Assembly (NCBI GenBank): GCA_947000775.1
Contig: CAMQGK010000008.1
Coordinates: 5,792,501 to 5,856,500, forward strand
Direction: 5' to 3'
Length of the DNA: 64,000 nucleotides
From: Pterois miles
Taxonomy: Eukaryota; Chordata; Actinopteri; Perciformes; Scorpaenidae
In this document: in pieces, positions 23,940 to 36,375 of the stretch
How positions within the stretch are numbered: the stretch's first letter is position 1
Layout of the letters: each line of letters opens with the position of its first letter
Translations under genes and position numbers: made by a program
The notes under the pieces: model-generated
Told to the model about the DNA's origin: nothing
Databases searched by the model: none
The model's input: the letters and a program-made list of their open reading frames with translations, nothing else

Positions 23940-24547
23940 AACCTTTACTTAGATTATTCAGTGTAATACAGCTGAGTGGTACTAGTACATTTACATTCCA
24001 GTTAGACTGATCCTTCCTCCTCTGTGAGTGAATCCTTCAGGGTTGTAATCTTCACCTGTGGAAATGGTGAATCACCCTCTGAGTGCCTCCTACATGGGCG
24101 TGTTTGACTGTATGGGGGAATCCATGTACGACTACCAGGCTGTTGCTGTGGTGATATTTACCAACTGTGGAGACTGAGACGTTTAGTCATTAATGACAGG
24201 GCAGCTGTTTGAAGAACATTTTATCTTTTAAAAAAATGATATTTTTAAACCCCTTATGTTAAACATTATGTACAAGGAGATTAATTCAGGGCAAGTTAGT
24301 GGTACAAGGAGGCTGACTTTTTTTTGTAATTTTTATGAATTTATAATCACCTGTTTTTTGTATTTCTTAAAGAGAGTTGGTTGAAAATGAGTTGTTTTAA
24401 CAGATGGACGATGATTTTGTCAAGTAGACCTAGTTTGCATTTTCTCCCTCCACTTTAAGACCTGATTCAATCAAGTTTCCGCAGTTTTTGTTTCTTTTGT
24501 GGTTGAGTCAGAGGGCTGGGCTAACACTGCCTGAGGCAGGAAATATC

Positions 24548-24548
<1 letters not shown>

Positions 24549-24604
<56 letters not shown>
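24549..24604 (+). repeat. (TG)n microsatellite
   Basis: About 28 uninterrupted TG units. Confidence 0.98.
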
Positions 24605-24608
<4 letters not shown>

Positions 24609-25699
24609 GGGAAGAATTTGTGTGTTTTAGGGACGTGTTGCTCCTTGCATGACTGCTTTTCTCTCCACTCTCTGCTCAGGCGTGTGTCCCACCGACATCT
24701 CACTCTCCAAGGTAAGCTTTAAACTGTTAAACTGAACTTTACTGTTGCTGTACATTTTGTTCCGTCTTTGTCTTTTTACTTATTTTCCTCTGTTTTTCAC
24801 CCTGAAGTTTTTTTTTTACAATTATTTTTCCTCCCGTACACTTTTCTGTGTTTGCTCATCACATTCCTTCTCCTGCAATCAGCTGAGGAATCTCACAACA
24901 GGAGCTTCAACAAAACTCGGACATCCATCTTTCCATTCAAACGCTCTGCTTACTCTCTGCTCCACCTTTCCGTTGTCCTTCCTTAAAGGTAGGGTGGGGT
25001 ATCAAACCAGTAACAGCCTAAGATCTTGTGTCTGAGTTGAGAAACTTGGCATTTGAAAGAGGTTAAAAATAGCTGTAAAAGTGTGCTTTAACATTCATAT
25101 TATACTCCATGTGCCGTCTCCTTCCTCTTTGCTCGGCGGTCCTCTCAGTTTCTCCTGTCTTCATCACTCTGTCTGGATTTCAGTATCTTAATCTCATAAA
25201 CATACAGAGCATGCAGCCAAACACACACTGTATACACTCACTGTCAACTGTCAGATTGCTCTCAGATCTCTCCACGCCTGCTGCCGCTGTCCACCTGCAT
25301 ATTGTCTGCTCTCATATTTCTGTCTAGTTTTCAATGTGTGAATGACTGATTGAGTCGGTGACCCCTGTAGCTGATCTGTGACCTTGTGTCTCCATCTAAA
25401 CCCCTGTGATCTCCATGTCTCGTCCACCTAAACAGACACTGCTGACCGCTCCAGTAGCCGAGGCCAAAAGGGCAAAAATCTTTTAATTTCTCTTTTCTTT
25501 GGTAACATTGTCAAGACACACCTTTGAATTTATTCCTCACTTATGTTCTTTCATTGTTTCCCCTGATGTCAACAACAAGATTGGATTAAAGAGATTACTG
25601 TGATTTAATTAAAATTTTAAATCAGGGCTTTCTAATGATAAAATCCTTAATGCCTCCAGCACACACCATGAATAATTAACTCCATGGCACAGAGTTGTA

Positions 25700-26080
25700 T
25701 GAGGTACTTATCCATAGTAGGTGTATTACTTACTGTAGATGATGGTCAGCACACCACCAGTTTGGAGAAGCAGACCGAAGCAGCGACACCAGAGTAAAGT
25801 GGTACAGCGCTGTGGATGGGAGCAGGGGGAAAACATATTTTAAACACCTACAAGAAAGGCTCATCAGTTTGAGTGTACGCTATATTAAGAATATTTTCGC
25901 TGCTTTATTTTACCATCAGATAGCCCTTTTCTTCTCATGGGGGGCTATCTATGCTCTCTCCAAAGCCAGCAGACTCCACTGACAAATCCAGAACGATACG
26001 TCTCACTTTCAGTTCAGTTCGCAGTCGGAAAATATTCTAAATATAGCGTACGCTAAACGGTGAGGAATCATTGGATAGAT
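25700..26080. mobile_element. Diverged relative of the 23455-23939 MITE
   Basis: Blocks such as 'tactgtagatgatggtcagcac', 'ccagtttggagaa' and 'aagaaaggctca' match the interior of the better-preserved element at 23455-23939 in the same orientation. The ends are eroded. Confidence 0.65.
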
Positions 26081-26168
26081 AGATGCCACTAAATCCAACA
26101 CACTGGGCCTTTAAGAAGCTATACTGACTGATGGTCATGCCCATAAATTACCTATAAAAAGTATTTTT

Positions 26169-26440
26169 AAAGTGGTGCAGTGTGTAGGATTTGGCAGCAT
26201 CTAGTGGTGTGGTTGCAGATTGCAACCGAGTACCCATCCGCTCACTCCTCCCTTTCCAAGACTGCGGTAATGTGAGCCGCCAAGTGCAAAACCGTGGTAA
26301 CACCGTTCGCCTCATTCAGAGGCCATCCTTACCATAGTAACACTACTTTAGGAGCAACAGACAACAGCTGGCGGTACCACAGTTTTGCACTCTGCAGCTC
26401 ACGTTACCGCAGTTTCACAAGCATGTTGGAGAACTACTTT
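26169..26440. mobile_element. MITE copy (GTGTGTAGGATTT end type), truncated
   Basis: The left end reads gtgcagtgtgtaggatttgg then cagcatctagtggtgtggttgc. The same end occurs at 43205-43349 and 62405-62638. The right end is not recognisable here, so this copy is truncated or rearranged. Confidence 0.65.
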
Positions 26441-26712
26441 GCATGAAAATTATGTAAATGACAATAGATGCAACAAAATGGCATAACTGAGGAGTTACAT
26501 AAGAGTCACTTCTTCATAACCACATTGGAAGAAAACACCGTAAGACTTTCTCAAGCTATGCTCTTATGTGCTCTGTGTCCTTATTCATGATCTACACAAA
26601 TTTAAAGATCTAAGATTGGATGATTTTTTTTGTTTGTTTTTTACAGAATGCACTTGGTGAATTGTAGTTAACATATCACCTTATATGACTTTTTTGAAGA
26701 TATTTTCTAAAT

Positions 26713-27361
26713 AGGGTTAACAGCGCGTTAATTCCTTAATGTTAGTTATTCGTTAATGCCGCTAATTTCTTGAACGCATTATCACAACTTGTGATTTTTC
26801 GGTTGAAGCAGGCTCAGTTTTAAAGCTAGAGTGAAGATACTGGCATCATATGAAACTAGAAAACTTAAGGAACCTATTTGTACCAACCATGTCATACTAG
26901 TTTGTTGTGAGGGAGGCTAAATAATGCTCCAAACTTGCACTAAATTTTGGACAAGGAAAAACTGTCATTCCGATTTTCAATTGGTCCCTTGACCTCTGAC
27001 CTTAAGATATGTGAAAATGGGCTCTATAGGTACCCACGAGTCTCCCCTTTACAGACATGTCCACTTTATGATAATCACATGCAGTTTGGATCAAGTCATA
27101 GTCAAGTCAGCACACTGACACACTGACAGCTGTTGTTGTCTGTTGGGCTGCAGTTTACCATGTTGTGATTTGGGCATATTCTTTAGGATAAATGCAGTGA
27201 GGGTTTCTGGACAATATGTCTCATTGTTCTGTGTTGTTAATTGGTTTCCAACAATAAATATAGACTATAGATTTTGAACAGATAAAAAAATATGCCTTTA
27301 ATTTGCAGAGACAATCATGTGATTAATCACAATTCAATACTTCAATTGACTGACAGCCCTA
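26713..27361. mobile_element. Non-autonomous element ending in agggctgtcag
   Basis: The left end reads agggttaacagcgcgttaatt and the reverse complement of the right end reads agggctgtcagtcaattgaa, similar 20-base ends in inverted orientation. The interior contains 'gtgattaatcacaatt' near the right end and no ORF. I recognise the general pattern from fish non-coding DNA but cannot name the family. Confidence 0.55.
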
Positions 27362-28003
27362 CTTCCAACACAGTTTTTCATCTTTTATACTGGTGATTCA
27401 AACCAGGAGAATTTTATGCTGATCCACGATTATGAGTCTTTTACTTCTTGCATCAGGGGCTTCAACACTACAGAGACAGGCCAACACTACAGAGACAGGC
27501 CAACTTTCATTCATAAATGAATGAGGAATGATGGTGGCGTGGGGATGATAGAAAAAGGGTGTTCAGAGTCACTTCCTGAGCATGTTGAGGGCCTAAAGTT
27601 AGATACCTACATCCCTGCTTGGGAAAGAAATAGTGAGACATCCGTTGCTGTCTTTGTTGCCCTTTCCGTAGATTAGAAGGAGGGTATATGGGGTGAAGGA
27701 GAGCTGGAGTCAGAGGAGAAGGGAAGAGAGGAAAGATGGAGGAGCCAGCAGTTTACTCTCCAACTGATTATCCGCCCGGTGTTTAGCTTTAGCCAGGAAC
27801 CAGGAACCCGACTCTAGTCCCCCCCCACACAGCGTCCTGTCCACAGGCCACAGGTATACGCTTTCATCACACCGGCTCCAGTTACCTCCCACATATAAGC
27901 TAACCAGGCCAGGTGAGCGCAAACACTCCTCCTCGCCAGACCTCTCAATCCTTTACAACCACACACACACACAAACACACACACACTCCAGTGGACACGC
28001 AGA
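27362..28003 (+). promoter_or_regulatory. capg: Possible capg promoter region
   Basis: A TATA-like ACATATAAGC lies at about 27890-27899, which would predict a start near 27925, followed by a CA-rich leader (27960-27988) and an ATG at 28004. Upstream, from 27362, is spacer with a tandem 20-base duplication (acactacagagacaggccaa) near 27465-27503. No other gene is seen. Confidence 0.35.
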
Positions 28004-28053
28004 ATGGAGCCGGAGTCAGACAGCATGCCGGAGGTACCAGAGGGGATCATACA
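28004..28053 (+). CDS. capg: Candidate alternative first coding exon of capg
   Basis: An ATG at 28004 opens a short acidic peptide of 16 codons (MEPESDSMPEVPEGII). A donor-like GTTAAG follows at 28054. Joined to the acceptor at 30508 it continues in frame through a His codon into the capg start MLPLKP. The donor is weak and such an extension is not part of the capg N-terminus as I know it, so this may instead be untranslated leader or chance. The normal capg start is the ATG at 30510. Confidence 0.3.
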
Positions 28054-28909
28054 GTTAAGTGGATCGGCCCTTTTTCTGAGCCTCCTTACTTACTCTTGGA
28101 GCAAGCATTGTAACCTTAACTCTCAGGGCCCCTGCATGAGCTGCCTCGAGCCCTTCCTCTCTTTTCTCGCTCCCTTACCTCCTCATCTCTTCTACCATTT
28201 TATGTGTTCAAATACTCTGCTGCATTGCCACCCTCCCTATGTAGCTTTGTTTTGGTCAGTAAACACCAACTGTTTACTAAAATGAAAAGCTGATATCAGA
28301 TAACAGGAAATGGGAGAGTCATAAAACTATCTTCCAAACTGAAAACCCACAAAATGGAAAGGGGCGTAGCTGCTGCTGACATCCTGTTTGACTGACCACC
28401 ACGCCGATAATTAGCACTGAGAGTTTCAACTGTTTCTGCTGCCTAATGAGTCATTTTTAACAGATAATATAGGAGAGTTAGATCAGTGTCCTCAGTTGGC
28501 TCTAATCACTATATAATCATGCTAATCGTCCCTCCTTTATCAGTTATGGTTTGCTGTCTGGCGCCAGTCTAGCAGTCAAAATGAAACATAAACTGCTAGA
28601 CTTATAATGTATAATGTATATATAATGATAGTTTAATAGTGTAGTCAATGCTCCACCTGTACTATACTGCTGTTTTTGTTGTGTAATGCAGGACTTTTCT
28701 TATCAGAAAAGAGGAAACCTGAGCAGATATTTGTTGTAGCTGCTTTGATAAGGTTTCAGATGTTTGTTATCAGCCAGGAAACGTCTTTTGAGCATCTGTG
28801 GAAGCAGGAAATTGCATTTACATAACACGATTCTGCATATCTTAGAATTAAATACTAATTTTACAAAATGGATGAAGTGTTTTTTCTCCAGCCATCAAGT
28901 GCTGAAGTC

Positions 28910-29460
28910 GATTAATTGATTTTGATATTAGGAAAAAGTTCAGTCTTGACCTTGAAATACTACTCATACAAAAAAAATTTTTACTCAAGGGCTACTTATT
29001 CAGTTTTTTCTACTTCAGTGGATAGGGATAACTTAGTTAATCAAGTGGCCCATGTTTCCAAACAAAATCCAGTTTGTCATGTTGCGTCATATGGTGAATC
29101 TACCTCTATCTGCTGAGGAAAAAAGTGAGTAAGTAGATCTTGAGTTGTTTGCTTTTCCAAACAACAATAATTTTGTGAGTAAAAGTTCATTCTTGATCTT
29201 GGAAACTCTGTAACTGTAAAAAGTCTACTTACTCAGTTATTCAGAGCTTTCAACTACATCTCATGGTCTTCCTCAGTGGATATTGCTCAGTTCATCACAC
29301 AACCAAAGTTATCCAACAACCGAGCATACTCCAGTTCATTACGTGACCTCAGTCACATGATCACAAGTTCTCCATCTGCCGAGGAAGACCATGACATATG
29401 GTTGAAAGTAAAGAGCTCAGGGAAAAGGTAGTAAGTGGACATCGCTCAGGTTAAACCTTT
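28910..29460. repeat. Two diverged copies of a palindrome-containing repeat
   Basis: Segments at about 28935-29140 and 29187-29450 share order (gttca.tcttga.cttg, then acttattcag or acttactcag, then cagtggat, then atctgc.gagga). In the second copy CATGGTCTTCCTC (29262-29274) pairs exactly with GAGGAAGACCATG (29381-29393), and the pairing extends imperfectly outward for about 45 bases. This resembles a foldback or MITE-type element. Confidence 0.55.
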
Positions 29461-30509
29461 GGTTCTGATGTTTGCTCTTGGTAGCAGCTGCTCTGATGTG
29501 GCAGAGTAAATGGGGATTGCCTCCTCTTTCTCTGAGATGTACCATCTTTCTATTCCCCATTTCTATTGTTGTGTAAAAAGTGTATTTACAAACTTTAGCA
29601 CAGTTGTATTTTGATTCCTACCTGAAAATCAAGACATTTTTTAAATAAAGGGGCCAAAGAGTGAATACATCCCAATTCTGGTGCCTGTTGCCACATCACA
29701 ATATTGTGGGTCAGAGTGGAGAACAGAGGAAAAGAGAGGTAGAAGTAACTTATCTCTCTGCAAACCTCACTTACTTTCAGTCATGCAGAGTGGAGAACAG
29801 GAAGAGACAGAGGTGTGGTTTAGTCTGGTTTTTTTTCTCTTTCTGTGTGACATGGTGGAAACAACTATAAGACTGAGTCCATACCTGGATCATTCTCACC
29901 TGTGACATGATCTAGCTTGCATATAGCCACACCTGGTTTTGCAATGTTGTGTTAGTGTAGCCTGTTTGGTTGCATAAAAGTGATGTAATGTTACCCGTGG
30001 TTGTTAAATGGCAACACAGCCCCTCATTTTGTGTCACGTCTAAGTGTAATAGCGGTCATCACTCCTACCACACCCTCTTTCTTAAAGGGATTGTGGTTTG
30101 GAGGTGTCTGTGTTTTTGCAGTTAAACATATTTTACTCAGTGTGGAGGACAGTGAAGTTCTCTAAAACTTAAGTGTGAATGTCAAGAAATAGTCACTCGT
30201 CTTGTGATGGTGACCAGTACTATATTTGTCACTACATCGTGGGATTGACTTCTGCTTTTACGTACTTCTCCTGTCTCAAACCAAAACCGAGCATCCATTC
30301 CCACATGGAAACAACTCCATGTTTATACACTTCCTGTTTCAGCCAACCTCTCCCCCTTCTGTAGGAGGGGATATATATGTAAAATGAGTATGACACAATG
30401 CCATTTGACTGTTATCATCATCATCCCCTGCTATTTTCTGCCCTCTGTACAGCAAAGGCTGCCCTCTTTCATTTTGTCTTACCGTCTTTTCTTCTTCTTT
30501 CCCCGCAGT

Positions 30510-33500
30510 ATGCTCCCCCTCAAGCCAGCACCGGGTCAGTTCGGTCCAGAGGCCCGTGAGCCGGGCGTTCGGGTGTGGAGAGTGGAGAAGATGAAGGCGG
30601 TGCTTCTGGATCCTGCCGAGTTTGGAGCCTTTTACAACGGGGACTCCTATCTGGTGCTGGAGAACCGTGGTCAACTGGGAGCCGACCTCCACATGTGGAT
30701 AGGTGAGGGAGAAACATCTGGGTCACATAATGGGCATCTGTCAATAAGAAAAAACACAACAGGGTTAAGTAGCAGGCAGCTGTGCAATCTGACTCAAGAC
30801 TGAAGCTCTTTGTACACTCAACAGGCTTCCAGTGAGTCTGAGTGGATGACACATCTCCAGCGATGGCATCTCATTTCTGGACAAATTCAATCAATGTCAG
30901 GCGACTGTTCAGTCACGGGAGCATGAAACACTTAAAAAATAAACCAAATAAGAGCTGAAGAGGGAGATGGAATATTTCTGAGTAAGAAGAAGACAAACTG
31001 CAAAATGTTCATGTGTAATAATTTGTAATGTCTTGTTGGCTTTTTGTCTACATGTCACTATCTGTGTCTATGACCCACTCCTGATGCTTGGACTTTAGTT
31101 TTTACTCTGTACCGTTTTGTTTTATTGCATGTATGAAACATACACTTGATGTTTAACTTTGCTGCCTTCCTGGTCAGATCTCCATCTCAAAAGAGATTTT
31201 ACCTCAGTTGATTTTATCTAAATAAAAGTTAATAACATCTGAATCAACAAAGCAGACATAATAGGAATAATTGAATAGGTGTTGATTGTTTCCTCAGTTG
31301 GAAAAGGAATCAAGCCAATCAGAGCTGTGTAGCCGGGTTCATCGTTTCAGACCACAGCCAACAAAGTGGTGACCAAAAAAAATGGCAAGAAACTGCTGAT
31401 GAGACTGGCGCAGCAGTACAGGTTGTTGTAAGTCAGCATACAGAAATACCATTTCTTTTTAATCAGCATATTTCTCCAATCTACGTTAATTGCAAGATTA
31501 CATCGTCAGGCCAGATATGTCAACAAAATAAACAAAAAAAATCCTAAAAAATGGCTAAAATGAATGCGACATCTGACTGAAAAATGAAGTGAAACAGATT
31601 GATTATCAGTTTCAATCAGAGTCAGTTTCTTTGCTGTTCATTGGAGCAGGAAGGTCTTCAGAAAGCCAGGACGGACACAAGTCAAGCCCTTTACACTTTT
31701 CCTATTTCTGTTTTACTCGGTCCAGTAAAACCACTAACTGTTGTTGCCCAGTGCTTACTACACATCTAACCCTGCCCCCATGCTGTGGCTGAAAAGCTAA
31801 TAACCCTCCCACTAATGGTGATGACACATGAGACACAGCGCTGACCTGCTGCATCATTGTGTGAAGAGGAGAGAGGCTGGATGAAGAGGGATGAAGAGGG
31901 AGAGATAGAAGTCCCGAGGGGAAACAGGGATGAGCGGGAGTGCATTAAAAATGCAGGACTGTTACAGTACTGTTGTTTCCAGCATGTATCCGGTGCTTAG
32001 GTAACACTAAGCTGATTGTCACAGCTTGGAGAGGGCTCTCCGTGCTCAAGCATGCATCTCTGTGGAGCCTCCCTCCCTCCTCCACGTTTACCGATGATGA
32101 CCCCGGTGTTGTCTTTGTGCATCCGCTGGCTGTCACCCTGTTTGCTTCTCGCCTCTTTTGTCTCCATGACCCATCACCTCTGTCAGCGGCTGCTTTTTGT
32201 TCCTCATAGTGTGACATGTTAACCTTTCTGGCCTCACGTCCTAATGCTTTCTTTTTTTCTTGTGTTCTCTCACTTCTGCTTTTCATGGTTTTAAGCTTCA
32301 TCAGGGCTCAAAGTAGGAGAAAATACCCTGGTCTGACCTTTTGTCTCTTAGGTGTCATTCAAAGATTAATACCTCCCTCAAACTAATACATCAAACGGTT
32401 TATATAAATCAGAAATGATGAACAACACAACACTTTTCAAACTTGCTATTTAGTTCCTTCCTCTCTTACGAGTCCCTCCTCTGTTGTAGGTGAGAAGTCC
32501 TCCAGGGACGAGCAAGTGGCGTGCGCCATGCTGGCCACCCAGTTGGACAACTTCCTGAGCGGTGACCCCGTCCAGCACAGGCATGTCCAGGGCTACGAGT
32601 CCCCAGAGTTCATGGCTCTCTTCCCCAGAGGAGTCAGCTACAAGGTGAGGTCGAGATACACCTGATTCTGGATGTTCAGATGCTTTAGTTGCCATTGAAA
32701 TGTGAGAGATATTCACAATCCAAATATCTCTAATGTCAGCCAAAAAATTTTCATCATCTGCACAGTTACATTACAGAAACACTCTATTTTATGGGTTAGT
32801 CATTTCTTAATCATTTCCAAGAAAGTTTTGTGGAAGGAATGATATATTTTGGTATTAAATTTAAGGTAAAATAGGAAAAAATATTATTTAACATTAAATA
32901 AAGTTTGTATAAGATCTAAAAGGGTATTGAGACAAGATAGAAAAGAAACAATGCACATTTAAAAAGACACATAAAAAGCATTTTAAAAAGAATAAATGCC
33001 ACCCTGTCACTACTATCATCTTCATATTACAGTCCGACCCCTTACTTATACCCCTTACTGACATATTTTCTGTGTTTTCTGTCATTTTTTCAGTTTTTCT
33101 GTCATTTTTTTGTTACAAACTCCCCCAATAAAGAGAAAAAAGAGTAAAATAGGATAATAGGATGCCTGTGGATGAATTTCACATTGCTGCACATTAGTGG
33201 ATTTGCAGCTTGATTATAGAAATGAATTGGGATTTATTAGCTGGATGTGTATCAAATTTTAAAATTTTAATTGTATACTTAATTCACTCGCAATGTCAAT
33301 TCAAAAGTAACTTCTCAAGTTTTCAGTCATAAATTAGAAACTGAATGTAAAAGTGACCTTTTAGACATATCTCTCATTTAATCTAGCATCTTTATATTGC
33401 TGCGTAAATCTCTTTTATCATTTTGCGCTGTGAATATTATGGCCTCTGTACCAAAGTTCATTCATACCACTTGATTTGCCCAGGCCCCAAGTCAAGCTTG

Positions 33501-36108
33501 ATAAAACAATCCAGGATTATAAAACTGATATTTCTCAGCAGGACAAATAACATAAAACAAAAACCCCATAAAGCCTATAAATGAATATCCCATGAATATC
33601 TCTCACAGGTGGGCGGTGTGGAGTCGGGCTTCAGGAGGCCTCAGGGCTCCGGGACGGTGCACAGGTTGTACCAGATTAAAGGGAAACGCAACATCCGTGC
33701 CAAGGAGGTGGAGCTGTCCTGGAGCAGCTTCAACAAAGGAGATTGCTTCATCCTCGACCTTGGAGAGGTGAGGAGCCGAGGACATGAAACTGTATATCCA
33801 GCTGCAGGAGAACAAAAAAAAATCTGAAACAACTTAAGCACTCCGAATACTGCTGCAAGCCAAACTGGAGTGTGTCGCAAATGTAAAACTGCAATTTGCA
33901 TGAGGTGAAAATGAATATAGTGACAGTTTTATCGTTATTGTGATCTTCAGATCATTGTGTCGTGGATCGGGTCGCAGGCCAACATCTTCGAGAAGCAGAA
34001 GGTGCGTGAGATCGCCTCGCTGATTCGGGACACGGACCGACATGGCAAAGCCCGAATCGTGGACAGCAGCGAGGGGGATGAGCCGGAGGAGATGCTCAAG
34101 GTAACCACGTTTTAGAGCTTTACAGGTGCCGGTAGGTGGATTTTGTTACCTTTGGACAGAGGCAGGCTAGCTGTTTCCCTTTGTTTCAAGTCTTTATGCT
34201 AAGCTAAGCTAACTATCTGCTGCCTGTGGCTTCATAATTAGTGTACAGACTTGAGAGTGGTGTGAATCTTCATCATCATCTAACTCTTGGCAAGAAAGCA
34301 AATAAGCGTATTTCCTCAAAACGTGGAACTATTCCTTTAACTATGCTTCCCAGGTCACTCATCATTCAAAATCGAGTGATTTCCTGATTTCTGAGCCTCC
34401 TGTCTTGTTGCTGAGCAGATCCTGGGACAGATGCCACAGCTGGCAGAGAGCACACCAGAAGAGGACAGCAAAGCAGATGCTTCCAACTCTGCCTCCCTCT
34501 ACAAGGTATCAACATCTGCAGAGCTTATAAATCTGTGCTGATACACCAAACTACCATTTACAAGCAGTAACTGTGTACATTTACTCCACAGGTGTCTGAT
34601 GCGACGGGCTCCATGGCGATGACCAAAGTGTCAGAGAAGAGCCCGTTTGCCAAGGACCTGCTGGTTCGTGACGACTGCTTCATCCTGGACAATGGCGCCA
34701 ACGGAAAGATCTTCGTCTGGAAAGGTGAGGAAATACTACTTGACCCTGAACCAGCAAACTGGCGCCGCCTGAAATGCATACCGAGGAAAGTGATAGTTGT
34801 TACATGCTGGTGATATTCGGTATCTAATTTGAGTTTAATGAGCATTGTGAAATATAATGGTTGACAGTTTTTTGCAGGGTTGAAACTCTCAGGATGTGCT
34901 TGGAGATGTGGAGTATGAACATTATAAATATGAGAACAACAGTATTATTAACAGTTTCTGTACAGCAAAGTCCAAGGTGACGTCCTGAAATATCTTGTTT
35001 TGTCCACAACTCAAAGATATTCAGTTTACTATCAAAGAGGAGTGAAGACACCAGAAAATATTCACAGTTTAGAATCTTTAATCAGAGAATTTTGACTTTT
35101 TAAAAATGATTCAAAATGATTGATCTATTATCAAAATAGTTGGCGATTAAGTTAATAGTTGGGGAGTTACTGATTATTCATTGCAGCTCTTATTATATTA
35201 ATAAAATGGCCTTTATTGTCCCCTAGGAGAAATTTGAATTAGGCACAGTGCTACAGTACAGTACTGCTGATTGTATTTATATTACACTTGATTTTATTTT
35301 ATTTCACTACTTTATTTTAGACTCCCAACCCCATTTTAATATATGCATGTCTGGATATCATATTATTTCCACTCATACTTGCATATTTACTTGAAACTGC
35401 TGTAGTTTGGGGCTGCAACTAATGATTATTTATCTTGGATTAATTGATTAGTTGTTTTCTCTATAAAATGTAAGAATATGGTGAAAAATGTCGATCAGTG
35501 TTTCCCAAAGTCGAAGACCACATCCTCAAATGTCTCATTTTGCACAGCTCAAAGATATCAGTTTAGTAAAGAAACCAGAAAATATTCATGTTTACATTAC
35601 ATATTTGCTTGAAATTGCATTCTTAACTGAGTTATTTTTGCCCATGGACACCAGTAAGAGCGACCACTAACAGTAATCTATCCCTGCATTGGGGAAATTA
35701 GCAATATGCTGCAGTATATATCACTTAAACTGTCACTGGTTGACTGTCAGGTAACGGAGCAAATGCTGAGGAGAAGCAGGAGGCCCTTCAGATGGCGGAT
35801 AACTTCATAGAACAAATGAAGTACCCCAGGATGAAAACACAGGTACTCTACTAGTCATAACACCTACTGTACTTCCAGTAAATGTTGCTCTCTCACTATC
35901 TTTATATATCCAGCTCTGGCTCCTGCAGCCTTGACAGCGGCTTGTTATGATTTTAAAGGATTATTTACAGATCTAGTTTATCACCTCCAGTCCATTTTCT
36001 GCCTGTCATTATGTAAGCAGTAAAAGTTTGATTGTGCTGCAGGTGGAGATCCTGCCACAGGGGAAGGAGACCATCATCTTCAAGCAGTTCTTCAAGAACT
36101 GGAACTAA
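30510..36108 (+). CDS. capg: Macrophage-capping protein CapG (gelsolin family), 8 coding exons
   Basis: CapG caps the barbed ends of actin filaments in a calcium- and phosphoinositide-regulated way and does not sever them. Coding exons are 30510-30702 (acceptor at 30508), 32490-32644, 33609-33767, 33951-34100, 34419-34505, 34592-34724, 35751-35842 and 36043-36108, all in phase, giving about 344 residues (human 348). Three gelsolin repeats are visible. Repeat 1 has VWRVEKMKAV, NGDSYLVLENRG and LHMWIGE. Repeat 2 begins at YQIKGKRNIRA and has FNKGDCFILDLGE. Repeat 3 begins KVSDATGSMAMTKV and has DDCFILDNGANGKIFVWKG. The end, VEILPQGKETIIFKQFFKNW, is the CapG signature C-terminus and excludes six-repeat gelsolin or villin. 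The chosen Met (MLPLKP) lies one base after the splice acceptor. Confidence 0.97.
34128..34341. mobile_element. Interspersed MITE-like repeat in a capg intron
   Basis: The segment contains 'tctttatgctaagctaagctaac', 'cagacttgagagtggtgtgaatc' and ends 'aactattcctttaa'. I recognise it as a very common non-coding repeat of percomorph introns. There is no ORF. Confidence 0.65.
35190..35262. repeat. Retrotransposon tail fragment
   Basis: aaaatggcctttattgtcccc followed by taggagaaatttgaatt resembles the 3' tail seen at 15196-15245 and the SINE tails (ctttatt.gtcccac.aggggaaatt). It is a short truncated insertion. Confidence 0.5.
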
Positions 36109-36375
36109 AGTATTTAAATCCTGCACGAGAGGAGAAATCAGACAGCACCTAACACAAAAACACACTTTTTATATGTATTTACTTGTATGTACATATTTGT
36201 AAGGTACCGTGCTGACGAAGCACATTTAGCTCGTTTTGGAACCGGTAGAATAAAAGATGTGATGCCACTTTTATAAAAGAAAACGATTCCTCTGTTGAGA
36301 TTTTTACATTTGTTCTAGTGTCACAGATTTGCCTGCATTTGAACAATAAACTGAAACTGCCTGCTAGAGGAAATG
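36109..36375 (+). other. capg: capg 3' untranslated region with poly(A) signals
   Basis: AATAAA occurs at about 36249-36254 and again at 36345-36350. The second is followed by a T-rich stretch at about 36380-36396. The 3' UTR is therefore short, about 150-260 bases. Confidence 0.7.

Noticed and set aside
24681..24712. Tiny exon-like segment between CTCTGCTCAG and GTAAGC
   Set aside because: Both splice consensus sites are good, but it has no partner exon, no recognisable peptide and lies in repeat-rich spacer.
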